Shown here one piece after another: positions 52,807 to 61,428 of a stretch of 64,000 nt of DNA (positions are counted from its first letter, which is position 1; each line of letters opens with the position of its first letter). Origin of the DNA: Amycolatopsis acididurans (GTDB lineage Bacteria; Actinomycetota; Actinomycetes; Mycobacteriales; Pseudonocardiaceae); NCBI RefSeq assembly GCF_012328925.1, contig NZ_JAAXLS010000002.1:596787-660786 (forward strand), in the 5' to 3' direction. The translations under genes and the position numbers were made by a program. The notes under the pieces were generated by a model. It was not told the origin of the DNA, made no database searches, and saw only the letters and a list, made by a program, of their open reading frames with translations.

Positions 52807-54024
52807 ATGTTCACTGTGGACTCCGAGGTCGGCCGGCTTCGCCAGGTCGTCGTTCACCGGCCCGGCGCCGAACTCGCGCGGCTGACTCCCCGCAACGTGC
52901 ACGAGCTGCTGTTCGACGACGTGATGTGGGCGAAGAAGGCCAAGGAGGAGCACGACGTGTTCGCCGAGACCCTGCGGGACCAAGGCGTGCGCGTGCACTA
53001 CTTCGACCGGTTGCTGGCCGAGACCCTCGACACGGGCGAGGGACGTGCCTTCGTGCTCGACCGGATCTGCACGCCTCACTTCGCGGGTCCGGCCCTCGCC
53101 GGCGAGCTGCGCCGCCTGTTCGACGACCTCGACGGCCCGGACCTGGCCTCCTTGCTGATCGGCGGTGTCCTGAAGGCGGATCTGCGCCCGTTGCGGGCCG
53201 ACAGCCTGAAATGGCACACGCTCCGGGCCGACGATTTCCTGCTGCCACCATTGCCCAACCACCTGTTCCCGCGCGACAACTCGTGCTGGGTCTACAACGG
53301 CGTCTCGGTCAACCCGATGGCCAAACCCGCGCGGCGGCGCGAAACCCTGCACGCCCGCGCCATCTACCGGCACCACCCCCTCTTCGCCGCCGGCGGCTTC
53401 ACCACCTATTACGGCGACGACGACACCGACCACTTCCCCGCGACCCTCGAAGGCGGCGACGTGCACGTGCTCGGCGGCGGCGCGGTACTCATCGGCATGG
53501 GCGAGCGGACCACCCCGATGGCCGTGGAAATCCTGTCCCGCGCGCTGTTCGCCGGTGGGTCGGTCACGAGCGTCATCGCGGTCGAACTCCCCCGCTCGCA
53601 CGCCATGATGCACCTGGACACCCTGATGACCATGGTCGACAAGGCCACGTCCGTGCTCTACCCGTACTTCGACCGCGGGCTGCGGTCCTGGACGGTCACC
53701 GCCGGGGGTGGGCCGGGCGAGCTCGACGTGCGGCAGAACGCCGACCTGTGGGAAACGCTGGCGCGGACGCTGGACGTCGGCGAGGTGACGGTGCTCTCGA
53801 CCGACGAGGACATTCGCGCCGCCGAGCGCGAGCAGTGGGACGACGGCAACAACTACCTGGCCGTTGCCCCCGGCGTGGTCCTCGGCTACGACCGCAACGT
53901 CGCCACCAACACCATGCTGCGCAAGCGCGGCATCGAGGTCGTGACCGTCCCGGGCGGCGAACTCGGCCGCGGCCGGGGCGGCCCGCGCTGCATGAGCTGC
54001 CCCATCGAACGCGATCCCGCCTGA
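52807..54024 (+). CDS. arcA: Arginine deiminase
   Basis: A 405-residue arginine deiminase. It shows the FPRDN active-site motif, EGGDVHVLG, and the C-terminal catalytic Cys395 in GPRCMSCP; also [10 protein letters not shown]. It hydrolyses arginine to citrulline and ammonia, the first step of the deiminase pathway. Length is typical. It follows the permease by 23 bases and precedes arcB by 15. Confidence 0.95.
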   Translation: MFTVDSEVGRLRQVVVHRPGAELARLTPRNVHELLFDDVMWAKKAKEEHDVFAETLRDQGVRVHYFDRLLAETLDTGEGRAFVLDRICTPHFAGPALAGELRRLFDDLDGPDLASLLIGGVLKADLRPLRADSLKWHTLRADDFLLPPLPNHLFPRDNSCWVYNGVSVNPMAKPARRRETLHARAIYRHHPLFAAGGFTTYYGDDDTDHFPATLEGGDVHVLGGGAVLIGMGERTTPMAVEILSRALFAGGSVTSVIAVELPRSHAMMHLDTLMTMVDKATSVLYPYFDRGLRSWTVTAGGGPGELDVRQNADLWETLARTLDVGEVTVLSTDEDIRAAEREQWDDGNNYLAVAPGVVLGYDRNVATNTMLRKRGIEVVTVPGGELGRGRGGPRCMSCPIERDPA

Positions 54025-54039
54025 CCGAGGAGAATCCCG

Positions 54040-55035
54040 ATGAACCTGCAGGGACGCAACCTGCTCAAGGAAACCGACCTCAACCGCGACGAGTTCGAGT
54101 ACCTGATCGAGCTCGCGGAGCGGCTGCGGCACGAGAAACGCGCCGGGATCCGGGGACAACGGCTCGCGGGCCGCAACATCGCTCTCGTCTTCGAAAAGAG
54201 CTCCACCCGGACACGCGCCGCCTTCGAGGTCGCCGCGCACGACGAAGGTGCCCAGGTCACCTACCTCGGCCCCGGCGAGTCGCACCTGGGGCACAAGGAA
54301 TCCATTGCGGACAGTGCGCGGGTGCTGGGCCGGATGTTCGACGGCATCGAATTCCGCGGCTCCGCGCACGAGGCCGTGGAGACCCTCGGCGCCCACGCGG
54401 GCGTGCCGGTGTGGAACGGGCTGACCGACCTGTGGCACCCGACCCAGATGCTCGCCGACATCCTCACCATGCGCGACCACGCGCGTAAACCGCTCGAGGA
54501 CGTCAGTTACTGCTACCTCGGCGACGGCCGCAACAACGTCGCGAACTCCCTGCTCGTGACCGGGGCGCTGCTCGGTCTCGACGTGCGCATCTGCGCGCCC
54601 GGCGAACTGCAGCCCACCGCCGCGGTGCAAGCCGTCGCGACCGATCTCGCGGCCGGGTCGGGTGCCCGTACTGTCGTCACCGACGACATCGGCAGCGCCG
54701 TCCTCGGCACCGACTTCGTCTATACCGACGTGTGGCTGTCCATGGGCGAGCCCGCGCCGAACTGGGGACCGCGCATCGAGCAGCTGCTGCCGTACCAGGT
54801 GACCACCAAGGTCCTCGGCGCCAGCGAGAACCCGGCGGTGAAGTTCCTGCATTGCCTGCCCGCACTGCACAATCGCGACACCGACCTCGGCCGGGAACTC
54901 GGCGAGCGGTACGGGCTCGACGCGCTCGAAGTCACCGACGAGGTGTTCGAATCGCCCGCCTCGATCGTGTTCGACCAGGCCGAGAACCGCCTGCACACCA
55001 TCAAGGCGCTCATGGTCGCCACGGTGGCACCGTGA
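54040..55035 (+). CDS. arcB: Ornithine carbamoyltransferase, catabolic
   Basis: A 331-residue carbamoyltransferase with SSTRTR (carbamoyl phosphate), HPTQMLAD, and HCLPA (ornithine). In this operon it works in reverse, splitting citrulline with phosphate into ornithine and carbamoyl phosphate. GAGGAGAATCCCG precedes the ATG. Its stop overlaps the arcC start as GTGA. Confidence 0.95.
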   Translation: MNLQGRNLLKETDLNRDEFEYLIELAERLRHEKRAGIRGQRLAGRNIALVFEKSSTRTRAAFEVAAHDEGAQVTYLGPGESHLGHKESIADSARVLGRMFDGIEFRGSAHEAVETLGAHAGVPVWNGLTDLWHPTQMLADILTMRDHARKPLEDVSYCYLGDGRNNVANSLLVTGALLGLDVRICAPGELQPTAAVQAVATDLAAGSGARTVVTDDIGSAVLGTDFVYTDVWLSMGEPAPNWGPRIEQLLPYQVTTKVLGASENPAVKFLHCLPALHNRDTDLGRELGERYGLDALEVTDEVFESPASIVFDQAENRLHTIKALMVATVAP

Positions 55036-55931
55036 GGATCGTCGCGGCGCTCGGCGGCAACGCGCTGCTCGAACGTGGCGAGGCGCCGGATGCCGAAATC
55101 CAGGAACGGCACGTGCTCGCCGCGGCCGAGGCCCTCGCGCCCCTGGCTCGTGACCACGAGCTGGTCGTCACGCACGGCAACGGGCCGCAGGTCGGGCTGC
55201 TGGCGATCGAGAACGAGAACGATCCCGCGCTCAGCCGCCCGTATCCCTTCGACGTCCTCGGCGCCCAGACCCAGGGCATGATCGGCTACTGGCTCGTGCA
55301 GGCGCTGCACAACCTCGCCGGGCTCGACGCGGCCTGCGTGCTCACGCGGACCGTGGTCGACCGGGACGATCCCGCGTTCGCCGCGCCGTCGAAATTCGTC
55401 GGCCCGGTCTACGACACCCCCACCGGCGCGCATCCGGACTGGATCCTTCGTCAGGACGGCGCGAAGTGGCGTCGCGTGGTGCCCTCACCCGAACCGGCGG
55501 GGCTCGTCGAGCTGCCGCTGATCCGCACCGCCGTCGCCGCCGGTACCACCGTGGTGTGCGCCGGTGGCGGCGGCATCCCCGTCGTCCGCGACGAGCGGGG
55601 ACGGTTGCGCGGCGTCGAAGCGGTCGTGGACAAGGATCTCACCGCCGCGTTGCTGGCACGGGACCTCGCCGCCGACGTCCTGCTCCTGCTCACCGACGTC
55701 GCCGCCGTCGAGGACGGCTTCGGCACTTCCGCCGCGCGTCCGATCCACGACGTCACGTCCGAGGAGCTGCGGGCACGCCGCTTCCCCGCGGGCTCGATGG
55801 GGCCCAAGGTCGACGCGGCGTGCCGCTTCGCCGACGCCGGTGGCGCGCTCGCCGCGATCGGCAGGCTCGACGACGCGGCGGCACTGGCGGCGGGCACGGC
55901 GGGCACTGTCGTCCGGCGGCATCCCGCCTGA
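55032..55931 (+). CDS. arcC: Carbamate kinase
   Basis: A 299-residue carbamate kinase: [45 protein letters not shown] and [16 protein letters not shown] are the family blocks. It transfers phosphate from carbamoyl phosphate to ADP, giving ATP, ammonia and CO2. The start is GTG at 55032, coupled to arcB. It completes an intact ADI pathway able to yield ATP without respiration. It is convergent with the lipoprotein gene. Confidence 0.95.
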   Translation: MRIVAALGGNALLERGEAPDAEIQERHVLAAAEALAPLARDHELVVTHGNGPQVGLLAIENENDPALSRPYPFDVLGAQTQGMIGYWLVQALHNLAGLDAACVLTRTVVDRDDPAFAAPSKFVGPVYDTPTGAHPDWILRQDGAKWRRVVPSPEPAGLVELPLIRTAVAAGTTVVCAGGGGIPVVRDERGRLRGVEAVVDKDLTAALLARDLAADVLLLLTDVAAVEDGFGTSAARPIHDVTSEELRARRFPAGSMGPKVDAACRFADAGGALAAIGRLDDAAALAAGTAGTVVRRHPA

Positions 55932-55934
55932 CGG

Positions 55935-56564
55935 TCACGGCAGCGCGCGGATCGTTCCCGGCTGGAACTCCGCGGTCGCGTCCTCGGCGTAAAGACCGAT
56001 CCGCCCGGCCGGGTAAGGGCGTTCGTCGTCGCGCAGCGTGATCGGTTCGGCTCCATCCACCCAGACCGTGATGGTCGTGCCGGTCTGCCGGACGCGGACC
56101 TCGTGCCAGTCCCCCACCGTGAACCGGCCCGGCCCCGTGGCCAGGAACCGCTGGCTTCCCGGGTAGGCCGGGTCCTCCTTGCCGATCTCCCAGCCCGAGC
56201 CCTTGAGCAGCACGTAGTAGAAGTGCTGGGGATCGGTGTAGTGCCACAGCACCCACCCGGCCTCCCACTCGTGCGGCGTGGGCACGCGCAGCTGAGCCAC
56301 CGTACGCAGCCGGATCGTGGCGTCGAAATCGCCGTAGCCTGCGACGCCGGCGATGAGCGCGGCGTGGGTGTCGGCCCCGGTGGGCGCGACGGGCGAGACG
56401 ACCAGCGTGCCGTCCGGGCGGCTGCCGGTGTGGCCGTATCCGGTGAACACGGACTGCCAGGCGCCGTGAACGCTGCCTTCCGGCCACGTCTCGGGCGCCT
56501 GGCCGGTACCACAGGCGGTGACCAGCAGGGCCGCGAACACGGCCCCCGCTCGTCGTCGTGTCAT
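55935..56564 (-). CDS. Lipoprotein with lectin-like (DUF1080/LamG-type) domain
   Basis: A 209-residue exported lipoprotein: a basic N-terminus, hydrophobic helix and lipobox LVTAC. The rest is beta-rich and resembles concanavalin-like sugar-binding/hydrolase domains (WEAGWVLWHYTDPQHFYYVLLKGSGWEIGKEDPAYPG; WHEVRVRQTGTTITVWVDGAEPITLRDD). Its ATG overlaps the glmS stop, so it belongs to the polysaccharide operon. It may bind the product at the cell surface. Confidence 0.7.
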   Translation of the reverse strand: MTRRRAGAVFAALLVTACGTGQAPETWPEGSVHGAWQSVFTGYGHTGSRPDGTLVVSPVAPTGADTHAALIAGVAGYGDFDATIRLRTVAQLRVPTPHEWEAGWVLWHYTDPQHFYYVLLKGSGWEIGKEDPAYPGSQRFLATGPGRFTVGDWHEVRVRQTGTTITVWVDGAEPITLRDDERPYPAGRIGLYAEDATAEFQPGTIRALP

Positions 56565-58360
56565 TCCACCGTCACGGATTTGGCCAGATTACGCGGCCGG
56601 TCCACGTCGTGGCCAAGGTGCCGGGCCGTCTCGCGCGCGAGGTGCTGCAACGCCACGACCGATTCGACCGGCCCCCACGGGGCCTGCTCGCCGGGCAGTG
56701 CGACCGGCAGGACCGCGTCCTCGCCCCTGCCGACGGTGATGATGCGCGCGCCGCGGGCCGCCATTTCACGGGCGTTGACCGCGAGCCGCGCGACCGGTTC
56801 GGCCTGCACCAGCACCACCGGCGTGCCCGGCTGGATCAGCGCGATCGGCCCGTGTTTGAGCTCGCCCGCCGGCAGCGCCTCGGTCCAGCGGTAGGACAGC
56901 TCCTTGAGCTTGAGCGCGCCTTCGAGTGCGAAGGGCACGCCCGTTCCCCGCGAGACGAAGATCCAGCCCGGCTCGGCGGCCAGCTCGGCCCCGACCGCCG
57001 CGGCGGGGGCCGCCGCCTCCCTGCTGGTCGCGGCGAGGCGGTCGGGTATGCCGCGCAGCAGCCGCTCGAAGTCGCCGAGCCGGCCGGCGTCGAGCCGCTG
57101 GTGTGCGGCGGCGAGGCTCAGCGCCACCGCGGCCCCGGCGATGACCTGTGCGGTGAACGATTTCGTGGCCGCCACCCCGATTTCCGGTCCACAGCCCAGG
57201 CCCAGCACCGCGTCCGCGCCTCTGGCCAGCGTCGACTGCGCGTTGTTGGTGATCGCCAGCACCGGGTCGCGCCACGCCTCCAGTGCGGTGAGCACGTCGG
57301 CGGTCTCGCCCGACTGGGAGATCGCCATCGTCAGCGTGCCCGGTTCGGCGACCGCGAGCGCGTGCTCGCTCGCCGTGACCGTGTGCGCGGGAATTCCGGC
57401 GCAGGCCAGGGTGTTCGCGATGGCCTGCGCGGCGTACGCCGAGCTGCCGCACGCGACGAGCCGCACTCGTGAAGCGGCCGGAACCCCCAGCTCGCGCAGC
57501 AACTGTCCGTTGTGGATCGACGGGGCCAGGCTGTCGACCAGTGTTCGCGCACCCGCGGCCTGCTCGCCGATCTCCTTGGCGGTGAAGTCGGCGGAACCGT
57601 CCAAAGTGGCCGCGGACCGGCGGGTGGTGATCCGCCATTTCTCTGGCAGGGGCGCGGCTTCTCCAGTGTGGTCGAACCACGCGAGGCGCTCGGACAGCAC
57701 CACGATGTCGCCGTCGGCCAGTTCCCGCACGGTGGCCACCGAGGCGTCGAAGCCCAGCTGGTCCGAGGCCGCCATGCGCGCCCCGGGCGCCTCGCCGACC
57801 AGCAACGGGCTGCGGTGGCGGGCCAGTACGATCCCGTCGAAGCCTTCGACGGTGATCGCGAGCGCCCACGAACCGGACAGGCGGCGCACCGCGGAGGCGG
57901 TGGCCTCGGCGAGCAGGTCGGCCCACAGGGGCCCGTCGAGCAGGGCGAACTCGTCCTCGATGAGGTGCCCGATCAGCTCACTGTCCACTTCGGTCTTGAT
58001 GACGTGCCCGGCGGCGACGAGCTCCGCCCGCAGCGCCGAGGCGTTGTCCAGTGTTCCGTTGTGCACCAGGGCGATCCGGCCGGTGCAGTCGCGGTGCGGA
58101 TGGGCGTTGGACTCCGACGGCTCGCCGTGCGTCGCCCACCGCGTGTGCGCGATGCCTCCGTGCGCGTCCACGTCGTGCGCGGGCAGCTTGGCGGCCAGCT
58201 CGGGCAGCCTGCCCAGCGACCGGAACACCCGCACCGGCCCCGAACCGGCGTTGAGTGCCACGCCGGTCGAGTCGTAACCCCGGTATTCCAGGCGCGCCAG
58301 CGCATCCAGCACAGCGGGCAGGGCAGGCTCGGAGCCGTGGTAGGCGACGATTCCACACAT
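56561..58360 (-). CDS. glmS: Glutamine-fructose-6-phosphate aminotransferase (isomerizing)
   Basis: A 599-residue GlmS. N-terminal glutaminase with the nucleophile Cys2 (MCGIVAYHG), then two SIS domains (CGSSAYAAQAIANTLACAGIPAHTVTASEHAL; TMAISQSGETADVL; FVSRGTGVPFALEGALKLKELSY) and the C-terminal RPRNLAKSVTVE. It makes glucosamine-6-phosphate, the entry to UDP-GlcNAc. Being in an operon with a processive GT2 suggests it supplies a dedicated polysaccharide; a housekeeping copy may exist elsewhere. Confidence 0.95.
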   Translation of the reverse strand: MCGIVAYHGSEPALPAVLDALARLEYRGYDSTGVALNAGSGPVRVFRSLGRLPELAAKLPAHDVDAHGGIAHTRWATHGEPSESNAHPHRDCTGRIALVHNGTLDNASALRAELVAAGHVIKTEVDSELIGHLIEDEFALLDGPLWADLLAEATASAVRRLSGSWALAITVEGFDGIVLARHRSPLLVGEAPGARMAASDQLGFDASVATVRELADGDIVVLSERLAWFDHTGEAAPLPEKWRITTRRSAATLDGSADFTAKEIGEQAAGARTLVDSLAPSIHNGQLLRELGVPAASRVRLVACGSSAYAAQAIANTLACAGIPAHTVTASEHALAVAEPGTLTMAISQSGETADVLTALEAWRDPVLAITNNAQSTLARGADAVLGLGCGPEIGVAATKSFTAQVIAGAAVALSLAAAHQRLDAGRLGDFERLLRGIPDRLAATSREAAAPAAAVGAELAAEPGWIFVSRGTGVPFALEGALKLKELSYRWTEALPAGELKHGPIALIQPGTPVVLVQAEPVARLAVNAREMAARGARIITVGRGEDAVLPVALPGEQAPWGPVESVVALQHLARETARHLGHDVDRPRNLAKSVTVE

Positions 58361-58380
58361 GATCTTTCTCCGTGATCGAG

Positions 58381-59682
58381 TCAGCCGGCGAGCACCGGGC
58401 TGGGGGTTTCTTCGTGCAGGCGCTCGGTTTTCGCCCAGGCGTTGCGCCGCAGCAGATGGCGGCCGAGCGCGCGCCAGGTGGCGGCCATGCCGAGCAGGAG
58501 GAACAGGGGGTAGGCGAACCCGGCCAGCAGCGCGCGCCGCAGCGGTTCGTCCCGCAGCCGCAGGCGGTGCACCAGGCCCCACAACAGGCCCGGAACGGCC
58601 AGTGTGGCAAGCCATGCGGCGGCGGCGAGCGGGAGGTCGGCTCCGGTGGCGACGACGCCGCCGAACGACGTGCCGGTCATCCACCCGGCCGCGGACAGCC
58701 CGGCAATCCCGGCGACCGCGATCGAAGCGGGCACCAGCAGCCACGGCGCGAGCAGGTAGTAGGCGAAGTCCAGCAACGCGAACGTCCGGATCGCGGGCGA
58801 GGCGATCAGCTTGGGCAGATACCGCAGGCACTGCAGGTTGCCCTGGCCCCATCGCGTGCGCTGGCGGATGAGCCGCCGCGGGTCGACGACGGCCTGCTGG
58901 GTGATGACCGCGTTGCTGGCGTACCGGATCCGCATCCCGGCCAGGTGTACGCGCAGGCCCAGTTCGAGATCCTCCACGAGGCACCGGGACCACGGCGCGT
59001 CCCCGAACCGCATGAGATCGGACAGCCGCACGAACTGGCCGTTGCCGCCGAGATCGACACTGCCCAGCACGTCACGCAGGCTCTGCGAGGCGTCGGCGAT
59101 GCAGGAGAATTCCATGTCCTGGACCAGACCGAGCAGCCGGTCGCGGTTGTGGATGCGGACGCGGCACTGCACAGCACCGACATCACGCCGCCGGAAGAAG
59201 CCCGCGACCTCACGCAGCATCCCGGGTTCGCCGCGCCCGTCACCGTCGATGACGCCGACGACCGTCTCGCGTTCGGCGCCCTCCCCGACGGCGACGCCAC
59301 GGATCCAGCGGTAGGCCGCGTTGAGCGCTTCGCCCTTGCCGCGGCGCGCGTCGGGCAGCGCGCGGCGAAGGACGTGCAGGCGCGGATGGTCAATGGCGGC
59401 AAGGATCTCGGGCGTGGAGTCGGTCGAGGCGTCGTCGACCACCAGCACCCGCACCGGGGTCTGCGGTGAGTCCAGCGCCAGCGCGGCACGCACCGTCGCG
59501 GCGACCACGCGCTCCTCGTCCAGTGCCGGGATCACGATCCAGAACCGCAGCTGCGGCAGCGGTCCGTTGTGGACGTCGGGCCGCGGGCGCCAGAAGGCGA
59601 AGGCGGCCAGCACGGTGTTCTGCACCGGCCAGGCCAGCAGCAGAGCAAGGCCGACGATCAGCCAGGTGGACAGCCCGCTCAT
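58381..59682 (-). CDS. Processive family 2 glycosyltransferase (hyaluronan/chitin/PNAG-synthase type)
   Basis: A 433-residue membrane GT2. An N-terminal helix (GLSTWLIVGLALLLAWPVQNTVLAAFAF) is followed by the catalytic domain: VVDDASTD, VIDGDGRGE, VEDLELGLR, and QRTRWGQGN (the processive Q/RxxRW). At least three C-terminal helices complete a synthase-and-channel. It resembles NodC/HasA/PgaC enzymes that polymerise GlcNAc-containing chains. The ATG at 59682 overlaps the stop of a small membrane-protein gene (ATGA). Neighbouring glmS points to an amino-sugar donor. Confidence 0.85.
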   Translation of the reverse strand: MSGLSTWLIVGLALLLAWPVQNTVLAAFAFWRPRPDVHNGPLPQLRFWIVIPALDEERVVAATVRAALALDSPQTPVRVLVVDDASTDSTPEILAAIDHPRLHVLRRALPDARRGKGEALNAAYRWIRGVAVGEGAERETVVGVIDGDGRGEPGMLREVAGFFRRRDVGAVQCRVRIHNRDRLLGLVQDMEFSCIADASQSLRDVLGSVDLGGNGQFVRLSDLMRFGDAPWSRCLVEDLELGLRVHLAGMRIRYASNAVITQQAVVDPRRLIRQRTRWGQGNLQCLRYLPKLIASPAIRTFALLDFAYYLLAPWLLVPASIAVAGIAGLSAAGWMTGTSFGGVVATGADLPLAAAAWLATLAVPGLLWGLVHRLRLRDEPLRRALLAGFAYPLFLLLGMAATWRALGRHLLRRNAWAKTERLHEETPSPVLAG

Positions 59683-59864
59683 CGTCGCCCCCGCACGCTT
59701 GCCCGGCCCGACCGGACGGCCAGCCGTAGTCCCGTGGCCCGCAACGCCAGCAGCAACGCGACCGCCGTGACCACGTACAGCAGATAGGCGGCGAAACCAC
59801 CGCCGGCGAATCCCAGTCCCATTCCCGCTGCTGCACACGGAGAGACGACACGGACAGTCGACAT
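59679..59864 (-). CDS. Small membrane protein coupled to the GT2 synthase
   Basis: A 61-residue protein with one long hydrophobic segment (GGGFAAYLLYVVTAVALLLALRATGLRLAV) and a basic C-terminus (RSGRASVRGRR). Too short for confident family assignment. It starts at 59864 behind TTGAGGAACG and overlaps the GT2 start by an ATGA, so it is first in the operon. A role as an accessory subunit of the synthase, by analogy with PgaD-like helpers, is inferred. Confidence 0.65.
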   Translation of the reverse strand: MSTVRVVSPCAAAGMGLGFAGGGFAAYLLYVVTAVALLLALRATGLRLAVRSGRASVRGRR

Positions 59865-59978
59865 TTCGTTCCTCAAGGCTCGGTTGCGATACGGCGAGAG
59901 GTTCGGAAAGGACTGGACCGCCGTTACATCGTGGCGAAAGTGGCCTGAACCACAGTGGATATTTTCTGCCCCGCGCGG

Positions 59979-59993
59979 GTGATCCGCGATCAC
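59979..59993. promoter_or_regulatory. Perfect inverted repeat GTGATC-CGC-GATCAC
   Basis: Six-base arms around three bases, about 115 bases upstream of the small-protein start. It resembles a CRP-like half-site pair but the spacing (GTGA-N7-TCAC) is one base longer than the usual N6, so CRP binding is doubtful. Regulator unknown. Confidence 0.4.
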
Positions 59994-60039
59994 ACAACGC
60001 GCATCCGGCTGCTCACCGGGTGTGCAAAACGGACTGCCG

Positions 60040-60055
60040 ACTGGTGTGAACCAGA
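60040..60055. promoter_or_regulatory. DasR (dre)-like site
   Basis: ACTGGTGTGAACCAGA matches the Streptomyces dre consensus ACTGGTCTAGACCAGT at 12 of 16 positions, with perfect CTGGT/ACCAG arms. DasR is the GlcNAc-responsive GntR regulator of amino-sugar genes. Finding the site beside glmS, a GlcNAc-type synthase and a UDP-GlcNAc epimerase makes it credible. Binding is not shown. Confidence 0.5.
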
Positions 60056-60205
60056 GGCTTCCGGCCCAGTGGTCCGTGCTCACTGTGGTCCCCGAAAAAT
60101 GGTGACCAAGGTCCATCGGACAAATCGAACATCGTAACGGGCGGCAATCCGGCTCGATTCTCCCGGCACATCCCCACCATCCGAAAAAATCTCCGTGAGG
60201 ATCCG

Positions 60206-61414
60206 ATGAGTTTTCTCCCCACCGCGGCGCCCGAGGCGCTGCTCGTCGCGGGCACCCGGCCCGAGGCGATCAAACTCGCCCCGCTCGCACTGGCCATGGC
60301 CGCGGCCGGCCGTATCCGGCCGATCGTGCTCGCGGCAGGGCAGCACCCGACGATGGTGCACGAGGCACTCGCCGCGTTCGGCCTGCGTCCCGACGCCGAA
60401 CTCCGGCTGGACCGCCGCACCGGCGCGCTGGCCGAACTCGCGGCCGCCGTGGTCGCGGGCATCGACCGCTTGCTCGCCGAGCGTGGCCCCGCCGTCGTGG
60501 TCGTCCAGGGCGACACCACGACCGCCGCGATGGCGGCACAGGCCGCGTTCTGGCGGCAGATTCCCGTGGTGCACCTGGAAGCCGGGCTGCGCTCGCACGA
60601 TCTGTACTCCCCGTTTCCGGAGGAGGCCAACCGCAAGATCATCGGCCAGGTCGCGGCCCTGCATCTCGCGCCGACCACCGAGGCGCAGGCCAACCTCGCG
60701 GCCGAGGGCATCGCGGGCCCGAACCTGCTGACGATCGGCAACACCGTCGTCGACGCGGTGCGCACGATCGCCGGGCTGTCGCGGGAATGCTCCGACGCAC
60801 GACTCGAAGCCGCGATCGAACGGGCCCGTTCGGGAGGGACGCGGCTGGTGCTGGTCACCGCTCACCGCCGCGAGTCCTGGGGCGCGCCGCTGAACGAGGT
60901 GCTGCGCGCCGTCGCCGATCTCGTCGCCGCGCACCCCGACATCGAGGTCGTGCTGCCCGTGCACCCGAACCCGCTGGTCGGCGATCAGGTCCGGACCGTG
61001 CTCGGCGGTCTGCCGCGGGTCACCCTGACCGAGGCGCTGCCCTACCAGGACCTGGTGCGCGCGCTGTCCGCCGCCACGCTGGTCATCTCCGATTCCGGGG
61101 GCATTCAGGAGGAGGCGCCGAGCTTCGGCGCACCGGTGCTGGTGCTGCGCGAGGTCACCGAGCGGATGGAAGCCGTGCGTGCCGGGTGTGCCCTGCTCGT
61201 GGGCACCGACCGGGCCAAGCTCACCGGTGCCGCGAACCGCCTCCTCCGTGACGAACAGGCCCGGCGCGCCATGACCGCCGCCGGTAATCCCTTCGGTGAC
61301 GGCAGCTCCGCCGACCGCGCCGAGCAGGCGATCGCCTGGCTGCTCCGGCTCGCCGCCGAACCGCCCGCCGAGTTCGGGGCCGCGCCGCGCGCCGGCCTGC
61401 CGACCGCGGCATGA
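60206..61414 (+). CDS. wecB: UDP-N-acetylglucosamine 2-epimerase (non-hydrolysing)
   Basis: A 402-residue epimerase. Family motifs: AGTRPEAIKLAPL, VVQGDTTTAAMAAQAAF, VHLEAGLRSHDLYSPFPEEANRKI, TAHRRESWGAPL, VLPVHPNP and ISDSGGIQEEAPSFGAPVLVLREVTERMEAV. It interconverts UDP-GlcNAc and UDP-ManNAc. A free-standing copy leading an operon with a deacetylase-like protein suggests ManNAc in the polysaccharide, or control of the UDP-GlcNAc pool. Confidence 0.92.
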   Translation: MSFLPTAAPEALLVAGTRPEAIKLAPLALAMAAAGRIRPIVLAAGQHPTMVHEALAAFGLRPDAELRLDRRTGALAELAAAVVAGIDRLLAERGPAVVVVQGDTTTAAMAAQAAFWRQIPVVHLEAGLRSHDLYSPFPEEANRKIIGQVAALHLAPTTEAQANLAAEGIAGPNLLTIGNTVVDAVRTIAGLSRECSDARLEAAIERARSGGTRLVLVTAHRRESWGAPLNEVLRAVADLVAAHPDIEVVLPVHPNPLVGDQVRTVLGGLPRVTLTEALPYQDLVRALSAATLVISDSGGIQEEAPSFGAPVLVLREVTERMEAVRAGCALLVGTDRAKLTGAANRLLRDEQARRAMTAAGNPFGDGSSADRAEQAIAWLLRLAAEPPAEFGAAPRAGLPTAA

Positions 61415-61428
61415 GTGGAGGCAACACC

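Larger units (their letters stand above)
59865..60205. promoter_or_regulatory. 341-base divergent regulatory region of the polysaccharide locus
   Basis: This gap separates the small-protein/GT2/glmS/lipoprotein operon (minus) from the epimerase/DUF2334/lipoprotein operon (plus). It contains no convincing gene. It holds the inverted repeat at 59979-59993 and a DasR-like element at 60040-60055, plus partial GTGGTCC-type motifs near 60069 and 60084. A ribosome site (GTGAGGATCCG) ends the gap before the ATG at 60206. Confidence 0.7.

Noticed and set aside
59979..59993. CRP binding site
   Set aside because: GTGA and TCAC are separated by 7 bases instead of 6, which breaks the usual symmetry.
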